This document shows positions 23,545 to 30,953 of a DNA stretch of 64,000 nt, in pieces. The position numbers and the translations under genes are program-made. Origin of the DNA: Rhodothermales bacterium (GTDB lineage: Bacteria; Bacteroidota; Rhodothermia; Rhodothermales; JANQRZ01); the NCBI GenBank assembly GCA_039944855.1, contig JBDUXZ010000020.1, forward strand, positions 310,001-374,000. The letters run 5' to 3'. The notes under the pieces were generated by a model. The model had not been told where the DNA came from. It saw only the letters and a program-made list of their open reading frames with translations, and made no database searches. Each line of letters opens with the position of its first letter. Position 1 is the first letter of the stretch.

Positions 23545-26500
23545 TCAACCACAACCTGTGCTCGCTCCGCAATTAACGCAGGAATAGCAGCTACCTGCGC
23601 GGACTGTGATGCTGCCGCAGTTCGGACAGGCGGGGGCGTCCTCCTGGTTGCGGAACGTCGAGGTCGCCGCCGGGGTGCGGGCGTCCTGCACCTGCATGAA
23701 CGCCTCCACCGTCTGCCCGACGAGCGAATCGACCGTCCCCGTCGGCGCGTCGAACATCCCGATCTGTGACTCGTCGGAGGCCGGGCCGCTGCGGAGTGCT
23801 TCGTCCGCAACGGCCTGCTTAGGGTTTACCGGGTCCTCGACGGGCTCGGGCGTCGTGTGCCCGAGGAATTTGATCGAGAGGTAGCGGAAGATGTAGTCCA
23901 TGATGGACTTCGCGATCGGGATCTGCTGGTTGTTCGTGAACCCCGCCGGCTCGAACCGCATGTGGGAGAACTTCGAGCAGAGGTCTTCGAGCGGCACGCC
24001 GTACTGGAACGCGAGCGAGATCGCGGTCGCGAAGGCGTCCATCATGCCCGAGACCGTCGAGCCCTGCTTCGCCATCGTGATGAAGATCTCGCCGGGCAGG
24101 CTCGTGTCGGGGTAGAGCCCGATGTGGAGGTAGCCCTCGTGCCCGGCGATCGAGAACTTGTGCGTGATGCTCGGGCGCTCGTCGGGCAGCCGCTTGCGGA
24201 TCGGCTTGTAGACGACCTTCTCCACGATCTGCGGGTCCGTGAGGCCCGCTTCGAGCGCGGCTCCGTCGCCCGCGTGCTCGGCGACGGCGGCCTCTTTGTT
24301 CTTCGTGTTGCCGCCTTCCTTCGTCGAGAGCGGCTGGCTGCGCTTCGAGTTCTCGCGGTAGATCGCGACGGCCTTGAGGCCGAGCTTCCAGCCCTGCATG
24401 TAGGCGTCGGCGATGTCCTCGGGCGTCGCGTGCTCGGGGAGGTTGACGGTCTTCGAGATCGCGCCGGAGATGAACGGCTGGCACGCCGCCATCATCTGGA
24501 TGTGGCCGAGGTGGCCGATGGAGCGCTCGCCGTTGAACGGCTTGAACGCGCAGTCGAAGACCGGCAGGTGCTCGTCGCGGAGCCCCGGCGCGCCCTCGAT
24601 CGTGTCGTGCTCGTCGATGTAGTCGAGGATGGTTTGCGTCTCGGCGGCGGTGTAGCCGAGCTGCTCCAGCGCCTCGGGCACGGTCTGGTTGACGATCTTC
24701 ATCAGCCCGTCGCCCTTGCCCGCGAGGAGCTTGTACTTCACGAGCGCGATGTCGGGCTCGATCCCCGTCGTGTCGCAGTCCATCATGAACCCAATCGTGC
24801 CGGTCGGGGCGAGGACGGTGGCCTGGGCGTTGCGGTAGCCGTACTGCTCGCCGAGTTCGACCATCCGGTCGGCCGACTCCTTGGCGGCGGCGCGGAGGTA
24901 GTCCGGGCACGACGGGTGGATCTCAGCGACGGCGTCGCGGTGCATCCGCATCACGTGGAGGAACGGCTCGCGGTTCTTGTCGAACCCGTTGAACGGGCCG
25001 ATCCGCTCGTTAGCTGCGATCTCGGCGCTCCGGGCGTAGCCCTCGCAGTGCTCCATCGCCATGATCGCGGCGGCGACGGCGCGTCCCTCATCGGAATCGT
25101 ACGGTAGCCCCATTGCCATCAGGAGCGCGCCGAGATTCGCGAAGCCGAGCCCGAGCGGGCGGTAGTCGTGCGAGTTCTTCGCGATCGACGCCGACGGGTA
25201 GCCGGCGTTGTCGACGAGGATCTCCTGCGCGGTGAGGAAGATGCGCGCGGCGGCGCGGAAGCGGTCCACGTCGAAGCGGCCGCTGCCCGTCTGGAACTTG
25301 CGGAGGTTCAGGCTTGCGAGGTTGCACGCGCTGTTGTCCAAGAACATGTACTCCGAGCAGGGATTGCTGGAGTTGATCGCGTCCGTGTTCGGGCACGTGT
25401 GCCATTTCTGGATCGTGTCCTCGTACTGGAGGCCGGGGTCGCCGCACAGGTGCGTGCCCTCGGCGATGCCGTCGAGGATGCTCCGCGCCGGGACGGAGTC
25501 GACCACCTCGCCACTCGTGACGGCCTTGAGGTCGTAGAGCCCGTCCGCTTCGACGGCCTGCATGAGGGCGTCGTCCACGCGGACCGACTGGTTCACGTTC
25601 TGAAAGGCGACGCTGCCGTAGGCCGGGCCGTTGAACGAGCCGTCGTAGCCCTGCTCGATGAGCGCCCACGCCTTCTTCTCCTCCGTCATCTTGGCCTCGA
25701 CGAACTCCATGATGTCGGGGTGCCACGACTTCAGCGTCTGCATGATCGCCGCGCGGCGCGTCTTCCCGCCGGACTTGATCGTGCCGCCCGTCGCGTCCTG
25801 CACCTTCATGAACGAGACGGGGCCGCTCGGCTGCCCGCCGCCCGAGAGCTTCTCCCGGGAGGAGCGGAGCTTGCTCCAGTCTGCGCCCACGCCGGAGCCG
25901 AACTTGAAGAGCCGCGCGCTCTCCTCCATCAGCTTCCAGATGTCGTCGACGGAGTCGTTGACGGCGATGATGAAGCACGCGCTCGCCTGCGGCCGCTCGT
26001 AGGGGTCGACGGACTTGATGGTGTCGGTCTCGGGGTCCCAGCCGTAGATCGTCTTCCCGCCGGAGTCGCGGACGCCGTACTGGTGGTTGAGCCCGACGTT
26101 GAACCACACGGGCGAGTTGAACGCGCCGTGCTGGTTCACGCAGAGCCACGTCAGCTCGTCGTAGAACGCGTCGGCGTCGGCGTCGGAGGCGAAGTAGTGC
26201 TGCGCCTGGCCCCAGTCGGTGATCGTCCGGGTGACGCGGTGGATGAGCTGGCGGAGGCTGTGCTCGCGCTGCCCGTCTTTCGGCGAGCCGTTGCCCGAGG
26301 CGAGGTCGCCGTAGAAATACTTGGAGGCGACGACGTTCGTGGCGAGCTGGCTCCACGAGGTCGGGAACTCGACGTCTTTCTGCTCGAAGATGAACGCCCC
26401 CGTGTGGTTCTTGATGGCGGCGTCGCGCGTGCCCCACTCGACGCTGTCGAAGGGGTCGGCGCCGGCGCTGGAGAACGTGCGGTCGATCGTCAGGCCGCGA

Positions 26501-26547
26501 GCGAGGGCGTCGGAGGCGGGCGTCGGGGGTGTGGTCTTCTTCGGCAT
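23545..26547 (-). CDS. nrdJ: Adenosylcobalamin-dependent (class II) ribonucleotide reductase
   Basis: A 1000-residue enzyme that makes deoxyribonucleotides using a B12-derived radical and needs no oxygen-dependent partner subunit. The catalytic barrel contains NPCSEYMFLDNSACNLASLNL-like residues (the NxCxE active site, around residue 395) and the phosphate-binding ATVLAPTGTIGFMMDCDTTG. A TSCPB domain near residues 800-900 (GYLHIGLYPDTSLPGEIFI) and a C-terminal Cys-rich tail (CPNCG and CVNCG) are typical of long NrdJ proteins; the tail probably re-reduces the active site. No nrdA/nrdB or nrdR gene is in the window. The upstream region carries DnaA-box-like sites. Confidence 0.96.
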   Translation of the reverse strand: MPKKTTPPTPASDALARGLTIDRTFSSAGADPFDSVEWGTRDAAIKNHTGAFIFEQKDVEFPTSWSQLATNVVASKYFYGDLASGNGSPKDGQREHSLRQLIHRVTRTITDWGQAQHYFASDADADAFYDELTWLCVNQHGAFNSPVWFNVGLNHQYGVRDSGGKTIYGWDPETDTIKSVDPYERPQASACFIIAVNDSVDDIWKLMEESARLFKFGSGVGADWSKLRSSREKLSGGGQPSGPVSFMKVQDATGGTIKSGGKTRRAAIMQTLKSWHPDIMEFVEAKMTEEKKAWALIEQGYDGSFNGPAYGSVAFQNVNQSVRVDDALMQAVEADGLYDLKAVTSGEVVDSVPARSILDGIAEGTHLCGDPGLQYEDTIQKWHTCPNTDAINSSNPCSEYMFLDNSACNLASLNLRKFQTGSGRFDVDRFRAAARIFLTAQEILVDNAGYPSASIAKNSHDYRPLGLGFANLGALLMAMGLPYDSDEGRAVAAAIMAMEHCEGYARSAEIAANERIGPFNGFDKNREPFLHVMRMHRDAVAEIHPSCPDYLRAAAKESADRMVELGEQYGYRNAQATVLAPTGTIGFMMDCDTTGIEPDIALVKYKLLAGKGDGLMKIVNQTVPEALEQLGYTAAETQTILDYIDEHDTIEGAPGLRDEHLPVFDCAFKPFNGERSIGHLGHIQMMAACQPFISGAISKTVNLPEHATPEDIADAYMQGWKLGLKAVAIYRENSKRSQPLSTKEGGNTKNKEAAVAEHAGDGAALEAGLTDPQIVEKVVYKPIRKRLPDERPSITHKFSIAGHEGYLHIGLYPDTSLPGEIFITMAKQGSTVSGMMDAFATAISLAFQYGVPLEDLCSKFSHMRFEPAGFTNNQQIPIAKSIMDYIFRYLSIKFLGHTTPEPVEDPVNPKQAVADEALRSGPASDESQIGMFDAPTGTVDSLVGQTVEAFMQVQDARTPAATSTFRNQEDAPACPNCGSITVRAGSCYSCVNCGASTGCG

Positions 26548-26641
26548 CTAGGCGTCAGTTGTGGCGGTTGGGGAGGGGTGGCGGTGGGAGCCGTTCGTAC
26601 CCCGTAAGTAACTCGGAAGGGCGGGCGCTCTGCAAGTCGAG

Positions 26642-26858
26642 TTGCCCACACGATATCTACAGCGTGGGGCCGGCGCGTGCGATGGCTTGTCCACACCGCC
26701 CGGTCGGGGCCGATCCGCCCGGAGGCGACGCAGGCCGCGATCGGATATCCGTTATGCGCAGTACTGCACACCGATCGCGGCCGTGTGGACAAGCCGGGCG
26801 GGGCGAGGCGGGTCCCGACGGGGACCAATAACGGAGTGCTGGGGGGATGCATAACGGA
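26642..26858 (-). promoter_or_regulatory. nrdJ upstream region with DnaA-box-like sites and nested inverted repeats
   Basis: The 433-base gene-free stretch before nrdJ contains TTGTCCACA at 26687-26695 and its inverse TGTGGACAA at 26784-26792. Both match the high-GC DnaA-box form, and both sit inside 13-bp inverted arms (26684-26696 and 26783-26795). A one-mismatch box, TTGCCCACA, is at 26642-26650. Nested inside is a 12-bp stem GGCCGCGATCGG (26733-26744) with its complement at 26771-26782. TCCGTTATGC (26748-26757) recurs inverted at 26849-26858. In E. coli, DnaA boxes regulate nrdAB, so a regulatory role here is reasonable. I saw no convincing NrdR box or cobalamin riboswitch. Confidence 0.55.
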
Positions 26859-26920
26859 TCCCCCGGCTTTCCCGTAACCCCTCGATGACGCAGCATCTGC
26901 GGGCGGAGGGCAGGAACGAG

Positions 26921-26952
26921 ACCGGGGGCGGCAGAACCCCGCCGCCCCCGGT
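26921..26952 (-). terminator. Terminator hairpin after the Asp-rich gene
   Basis: A perfect 12-bp stem, ACCGGGGGCGGC at 26921-26932 and its complement at 26941-26952, closes an 8-base loop 28 bases after the Asp-rich gene's stop codon. The minus strand continues CTCGTTCCTG, a weak T-containing tail. Confidence 0.6.
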
Positions 26953-26980
26953 TCGATGCTACGCAGAACGGCGACGGCGG

Positions 26981-27151
26981 CTAGAAGTCGTCGTCGTCGA
27001 AGTCATCGTCGTCGAAGTCGTCTTCTTCGAAGTCGTCATCGAGGTCGTCGTCGAGATCATCATCGAGATCGTCGTCGGTGTCGAAGTCGTCGTCGATGAG
27101 ATCGTCGTCGGTTTCGTAGGCGAGAGGCGTCGCTAGGGATAGAGCGTCCAT
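26981..27151 (-). CDS. 56-residue Asp-rich acidic protein
   Basis: The ATG at 27151 opens MDALSLATPLAYETDDDLID. About 35 residues made almost only of Asp, with periodic Leu and Phe (DDDL then DDDF repeats) and two Glu, follow to the stop at 26981. More than half of the residues are Asp. The sense of the repeat (GAC/GAT codons mixed, with regular Leu/Phe spacing) argues for selection on protein rather than a simple DNA repeat. It has its own downstream hairpin. Possible roles are a nucleic-acid mimic, cation or chaperone-like function, but none can be assigned. Confidence 0.7.
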   Translation of the reverse strand: MDALSLATPLAYETDDDLIDDDFDTDDDLDDDLDDDLDDDFEEDDFDDDDFDDDDF

Positions 27152-27358
27152 GGCGTCGACAGGGGTGCGGTGAGAGAGAGAAAAAGAGGGGACAAAATAG
27201 GCACGGAGACCCGGTTCCCCAGGCGGGCGTCGCCCTCGCCCGTTCCCGATCGAGAAACTTCGAGCGGTTTTGGTACGGGAGGCGGCCGGCCCGGTAGTAG
27301 TTTACGAAGCTCCGCCCACTCCGCAACGCAGCACTAGAAAAACGCTCGACGCCCCCTT

Positions 27359-27757
27359 ATGTACGACTCCGAACGCAGTGCCTACCCGCACCCCGATGAC
27401 TTCAAGGTGATGCGGCCCGAGTACGTCGACATCGAAGACGAGGACGAGGTGCAGGCCGTCATCACGATCGCGCCGTTCCGCGTCACCGGCCGGAGCGTGA
27501 CGCGCCCCGGCGCCCGCCGCGCCGCGCTCTACGAGGCCGAGAAGACGTACCGCAACTACCACCCCTCGCACCGCATCGCGAGCCCGTACCCCGACGAGTT
27601 CACGGACAACGAGGGGACGAAGTGGACCCGCGTCCGCGCCAGCCAGCGCGCCGACCTCGGCGACTACGCGTTCCTGCTCGACGGCGAGGACGAGGAGGAC
27701 TACGCCGACATCGAGCAGATGCTGGCGTGGGACGTCCGCGTCGCCGGCGAGGAGTGA
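27359..27757 (+). CDS. Acidic protein of unknown function
   Basis: I do not recognise this 132-residue cytoplasmic protein. It starts MYDSERSAYPHPDDFKVMRP. A central basic, Arg-rich segment (FRVTGRSVTRPGARRAALYEAEKTYRN) lies between acidic ends; the C terminus contains LLDGEDEEDYADIEQML. There is no signal peptide or membrane helix. The gene is divergent from the Asp-rich gene across about 207 bases with no other feature, and a GC-rich hairpin follows it. Codon use is typical of the genome. Confidence 0.72.
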   Translation: MYDSERSAYPHPDDFKVMRPEYVDIEDEDEVQAVITIAPFRVTGRSVTRPGARRAALYEAEKTYRNYHPSHRIASPYPDEFTDNEGTKWTRVRASQRADLGDYAFLLDGEDEEDYADIEQMLAWDVRVAGEE

Positions 27758-27779
27758 GTCCCGCCTGTCCCGTATGACC

Positions 27780-27816
27780 GCGCGCCCCGCTCCGCTTCGT
27801 CGGTAGCGGGGCGCGC
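27780..27816. terminator. GC-rich hairpin after the acidic protein gene
   Basis: A perfect 12-bp stem, GCGCGCCCCGCT at 27780-27791 with its complement at 27805-27816, lies 23 bases after the stop codon at 27757. No T-tract follows, so intrinsic termination is uncertain. Confidence 0.5.
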
Positions 27817-27932
27817 GGCGTTAAGCGCGTGCGTCTTTCACCGGTTCTGAACGCAACGCTGGGCCGAGTGGGACGGCGTGTGCCCTATCCTCTCGCCTGC
27901 CCGACCCGTCCTCCCGCTCCTCCCGCACTCGC

Positions 27933-29360
27933 ATGCTCCGCTGCTTCCCGCTCCTGCTCGTCCTCCTCTCCGGCTGCACGATGCTGCAGGCGGATGTCGT
28001 AGCGGTAGACACCCCGCGCGACGTTGCCGCGCCGCCGCCTGTCGCCGTCGCGCAAGGGGCCGAGGCGTTGCGGGCCGGCCCTATGCTCGGCTACGCCACG
28101 CACCGCGAAGTGGCCGTGTGGGTGCAGACGACGCGGCCGGCCGACGTGCAACTCCGCTACGCGCCGACGGAGAACGGGCACGCCGCGCCCGCCAGGCCGG
28201 GCGTGACGGAAGTCCTCCGCGCGACGGCCGAGACCGACCACATCGCCACGTTCCACATCGCCGACCTCGAGCCCGGCACGCGCTACCGCTACGACGTGCT
28301 CATCGACGGCGTCGCGGCGATGCGGCCCTACCCGACGCAGTTCCAGACGCAGGCGCTCTGGGAGTGGCGCACCGACCCGCCGGACTTCACCGTCGCCGTG
28401 GGCTCGTGCTTCTACGTCAACGATACGATCTACGACCGGCCCGGCAACCCCTACGGCGGCGACTACCGCATCCTCTCGTCGATCCGCGCTCGGCGGCCCG
28501 ACCTCATGCTCTGGCTCGGCGACAACACGTACCTCCGCGAGGTCGACTGGTGGAGCGAGCGGGGGATGCGCTACCGCTACAGCCACTCCCGCAGCCTCGC
28601 CGAACTCCAGCCGCTCCTCGCCTCCACGGCCAACTACGCCACGTGGGACGACCACGACTACGGCCCGAACGACTCCGACCGATCGTACGTCCTCAAGGGC
28701 GCGGCGCTCGACGTCTTCCAGGATTACTGGCCGAACGTCTCGTACGGCCTCCCCGATGTGCCCGGGGTGTTCACCCACTTCCAGTGGGCCGACGCTGAGT
28801 TCTTCCTCCTCGACGACCGCTACCACCGCACGCCGAACGCCGAGCCCGACTGGGAGGACCGGCAGGTGCTCGGTGACGCCCAGCTCGAATGGCTGCTCGA
28901 AGCCCTCACGGCGAGCCGCGCGCCGTTCAAGATCGTCGCGCTCGGCGGGCAGGTGCTCAACCCGACGCAGATCTACGAGACGTACGCGAACGTCGCGCCC
29001 GAGGAACGGGAGCGGCTCCTCGCGGGCATCGTCGCGCGGCGGATCGAGGGCGTCGTCTTCCTCTCCGGCGACCGCCACCACACCGAGGTCATCCGTCTCC
29101 AGCCCGAGGGGTTCTACCCGCTCTACGACTTCACGAGCTCGCCGCTCACCGCCGGCGCCGCCACGCCCGAGCGCGAGTTCGACAACCCGGCGCGCGTGCC
29201 GGGCACCCTCGTCTCCGGCAAACGCAACTTCGGGACGCTCTCGTTCTACGGGCCGCGCCGCGACCGCACCCTCGTCATGCGGACCTACGACACCGACGGC
29301 GCGCTGCTGTGGGAGCTCGCCGTGAACGCGAGCGACCTCCAGCTCCCGCGCGGGCGCTGA
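27933..29360 (+). CDS. PhoD-like alkaline phosphatase D family lipoprotein
   Basis: A 475-residue extracytoplasmic metallophosphatase. The signal peptide ends in the lipobox LLSGC, with Cys15 predicted to be lipidated. A fibronectin-like N-terminal domain (MLGYATHREVAVWVQTTRPADVQLRYA) precedes the metallophosphoesterase core with GSCFYVND, LWLGDNTYL, ATWDDHDYGPND and FLSGDRHHTE, which hold the metal ligands and match the PhoD/phospholipase D-type alkaline phosphatase family. It probably releases phosphate from phosphodiesters or monoesters outside the cytoplasmic membrane. It converges with the mscS gene, only 10 bases apart. Confidence 0.9.
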   Translation: MLRCFPLLLVLLSGCTMLQADVVAVDTPRDVAAPPPVAVAQGAEALRAGPMLGYATHREVAVWVQTTRPADVQLRYAPTENGHAAPARPGVTEVLRATAETDHIATFHIADLEPGTRYRYDVLIDGVAAMRPYPTQFQTQALWEWRTDPPDFTVAVGSCFYVNDTIYDRPGNPYGGDYRILSSIRARRPDLMLWLGDNTYLREVDWWSERGMRYRYSHSRSLAELQPLLASTANYATWDDHDYGPNDSDRSYVLKGAALDVFQDYWPNVSYGLPDVPGVFTHFQWADAEFFLLDDRYHRTPNAEPDWEDRQVLGDAQLEWLLEALTASRAPFKIVALGGQVLNPTQIYETYANVAPEERERLLAGIVARRIEGVVFLSGDRHHTEVIRLQPEGFYPLYDFTSSPLTAGAATPEREFDNPARVPGTLVSGKRNFGTLSFYGPRRDRTLVMRTYDTDGALLWELAVNASDLQLPRGR

Positions 29361-29370
29361 GTCCGCCGGC

Positions 29371-30465
29371 TCACGCCTCGGCCCCGGGCTCGGCCGCACC
29401 GTCCGCCGACGCGATGCGGGCGCGCACTGTCGGGAGGGCGTCGGGATACTGAGCTTGGAGGAACGCCGTCAGCCGCTCGCGGACGTCGCAGCGGAGGTTG
29501 AAGGCGTCGCCCGAGTTCGCCGCGCTCATGAGGGCGCGGAGCTGCACCGTCCGCTCGGTGAGGTCCGTCACCTGCAGCGCCCACGCCTCGCCGTCCCACC
29601 ACTCCGACGACTGGAGCACGCGGTGGAGCTCCTCCCGCACGGCTTCGACCGGGACCGAGTAGTCGACGTAGAAGAACGCCGTGCCGAGGAGGTTCGCCGC
29701 GGTCCGCGTCCAGTTCGTGAACGGCTTCTCGATGAAGTAGCCGATCGGCACGACGAGCCGGCGGAGGTCCCAGATCCGCACGACGACGTAGGTCAGCGTG
29801 ATCTCCTCGATCCGCCCCCACTCCCCCTCGATCACGACCACGTCCTCGATGCGGATCGGCTGCGTGATGGCGATCTGGATGCCCGCGATGAGGTTGCCGA
29901 GCGTCCGCTGCGCCGCGAAGCCGAGCACGATCCCCGCGATGCCCGCCGAGGCGAGGAGCCCGGCGCCGATCTCGCGGAAGCCCTCGAACCGGAGGAGCAC
30001 CGCCGCCGCCGTCAGCAGGACGATCCCGACGATGACGAGCCGGCGGAGGATGCCGACCTGCGTTGTGCGGCGGCGCGCGGCGAGGTTGTCCGCCGCGCCG
30101 ATGTCGAGGTCGCGCGTGAGCGCGTACTGCGTCACGTCCACGAGGCGAACGAGCAGCCAGCCCACGGCGAGGACGAACACGACGTACAGCACGGCGGCCC
30201 CGCTCGCGAGCCACTCCGGCGGCAGGCCGCGTTCGGCGAGCGGGAAAGCAGCGCGCATCGTGAGGAGGGGGACGATCAGCCGCATCGGCGCGCGTGACTT
30301 CCCGAGGAGCACGCCGTCGAGCGGGAGCCAGGCTGGCCGGCGGTGGCCGAGCGCAGCGACGGCCCGATACGCGACGAAGTGGAGGACGAGCCCGAGGGCG
30401 GCGGCGGCGGCGAGGAGCAGGCCCGAGCGGGCGACGGGCTCCCAGCCGGAGAGGAGGGCTTCCAT
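29371..30465 (-). CDS. Small-conductance mechanosensitive channel (MscS family)
   Basis: A 364-residue membrane channel that opens under membrane tension. Four or more hydrophobic helices occupy the first 180 residues, including LLLAAAAALGLVLHFVAYRAV and VVFVLAVGWLLVRLV-like segments. The pore helix and beta domain follow: GIAGIVLGFAAQRTLGNLIAG, TQPIRIEDVVVIEGEWGRIEEI and RLVVPIGYFIEKPFTNWTR, the MscS signature region. A cytoplasmic alpha/beta domain ends the protein with a short acidic tail. Converges with the PhoD-like gene. Confidence 0.92.
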   Translation of the reverse strand: MEALLSGWEPVARSGLLLAAAAALGLVLHFVAYRAVAALGHRRPAWLPLDGVLLGKSRAPMRLIVPLLTMRAAFPLAERGLPPEWLASGAAVLYVVFVLAVGWLLVRLVDVTQYALTRDLDIGAADNLAARRRTTQVGILRRLVIVGIVLLTAAAVLLRFEGFREIGAGLLASAGIAGIVLGFAAQRTLGNLIAGIQIAITQPIRIEDVVVIEGEWGRIEEITLTYVVVRIWDLRRLVVPIGYFIEKPFTNWTRTAANLLGTAFFYVDYSVPVEAVREELHRVLQSSEWWDGEAWALQVTDLTERTVQLRALMSAANSGDAFNLRCDVRERLTAFLQAQYPDALPTVRARIASADGAAEPGAEA

Positions 30466-30614
30466 GGAGGATAGGGCGAGGGGGGAAGAGGGGCACTGGG
30501 AGAGGAATCTCGCAGTGCGTGACAGGTTTCGGGTTAGGTCTACGCATTGCAGGTAGCTATCCCTCGTGGCACCGTGGGTGTTTCGGGGGACCTCCGCCGC
30601 CCGCTCCCACGGTC

Positions 30615-30920
30615 ATGCCCCCCACCCCGAGCACTCCCACGCCCAAGATCGCCCCGTTCATTGTATACGTCGCTGCCGTGCTGACGGTCGCGATGGTCTT
30701 GTTTCCACCGTTCACGAGCCTGGGCGGGACGGAGTACGCCTTCGCGCTGACCGGCCCTGAGTGGGCGCGTGCGATGGGGGACGTAGGCGCCGACCTGGGC
30801 CTCGGCGCCCGGCTCTACTGGCCGCTCCTCGTCGTCCAACTCGCCGCCCTGTGGGCGATCGCTCTCGGCGCGAAGCGGCTCCTCGCTCCCCATCCCGAAG
30901 GGCTCCACGGCGTGAGGTAA
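30615..30920 (+). CDS. Small membrane protein of unknown function
   Basis: A 101-residue protein starting at the ATG at 30615, with a Pro/Thr-rich cytoplasmic start (PPTPSTPTPK) and two predicted membrane helices (APFIVYVAAVLTVAMVLFPPF and WPLLVVQLAALWAIAL). The soluble stretch between them contains LTGPEWARAMGDVGADLGLG. It is divergent from mscS, 149 bases apart, and convergent with the kinase gene. No family recognised. Confidence 0.65.
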   Translation: MPPTPSTPTPKIAPFIVYVAAVLTVAMVLFPPFTSLGGTEYAFALTGPEWARAMGDVGADLGLGARLYWPLLVVQLAALWAIALGAKRLLAPHPEGLHGVR

Positions 30921-30953
30921 CGGGCGGCGCTCTCTCCTCCGCTCATCAGGACG

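Noticed and set aside
26642-26858. Chromosomal replication origin
   Set aside because: Only two perfect and one near DnaA-box-like sites, no strongly AT-rich unwinding element and no dnaA, dnaN, gyrB or rpmH nearby. A regulatory region for nrdJ is the simpler reading.
26548-26980. Cobalamin riboswitch before nrdJ
   Set aside because: I looked for a B12-box-like element and its helices on the minus strand and did not find a convincing match. A covariance search would be decisive.
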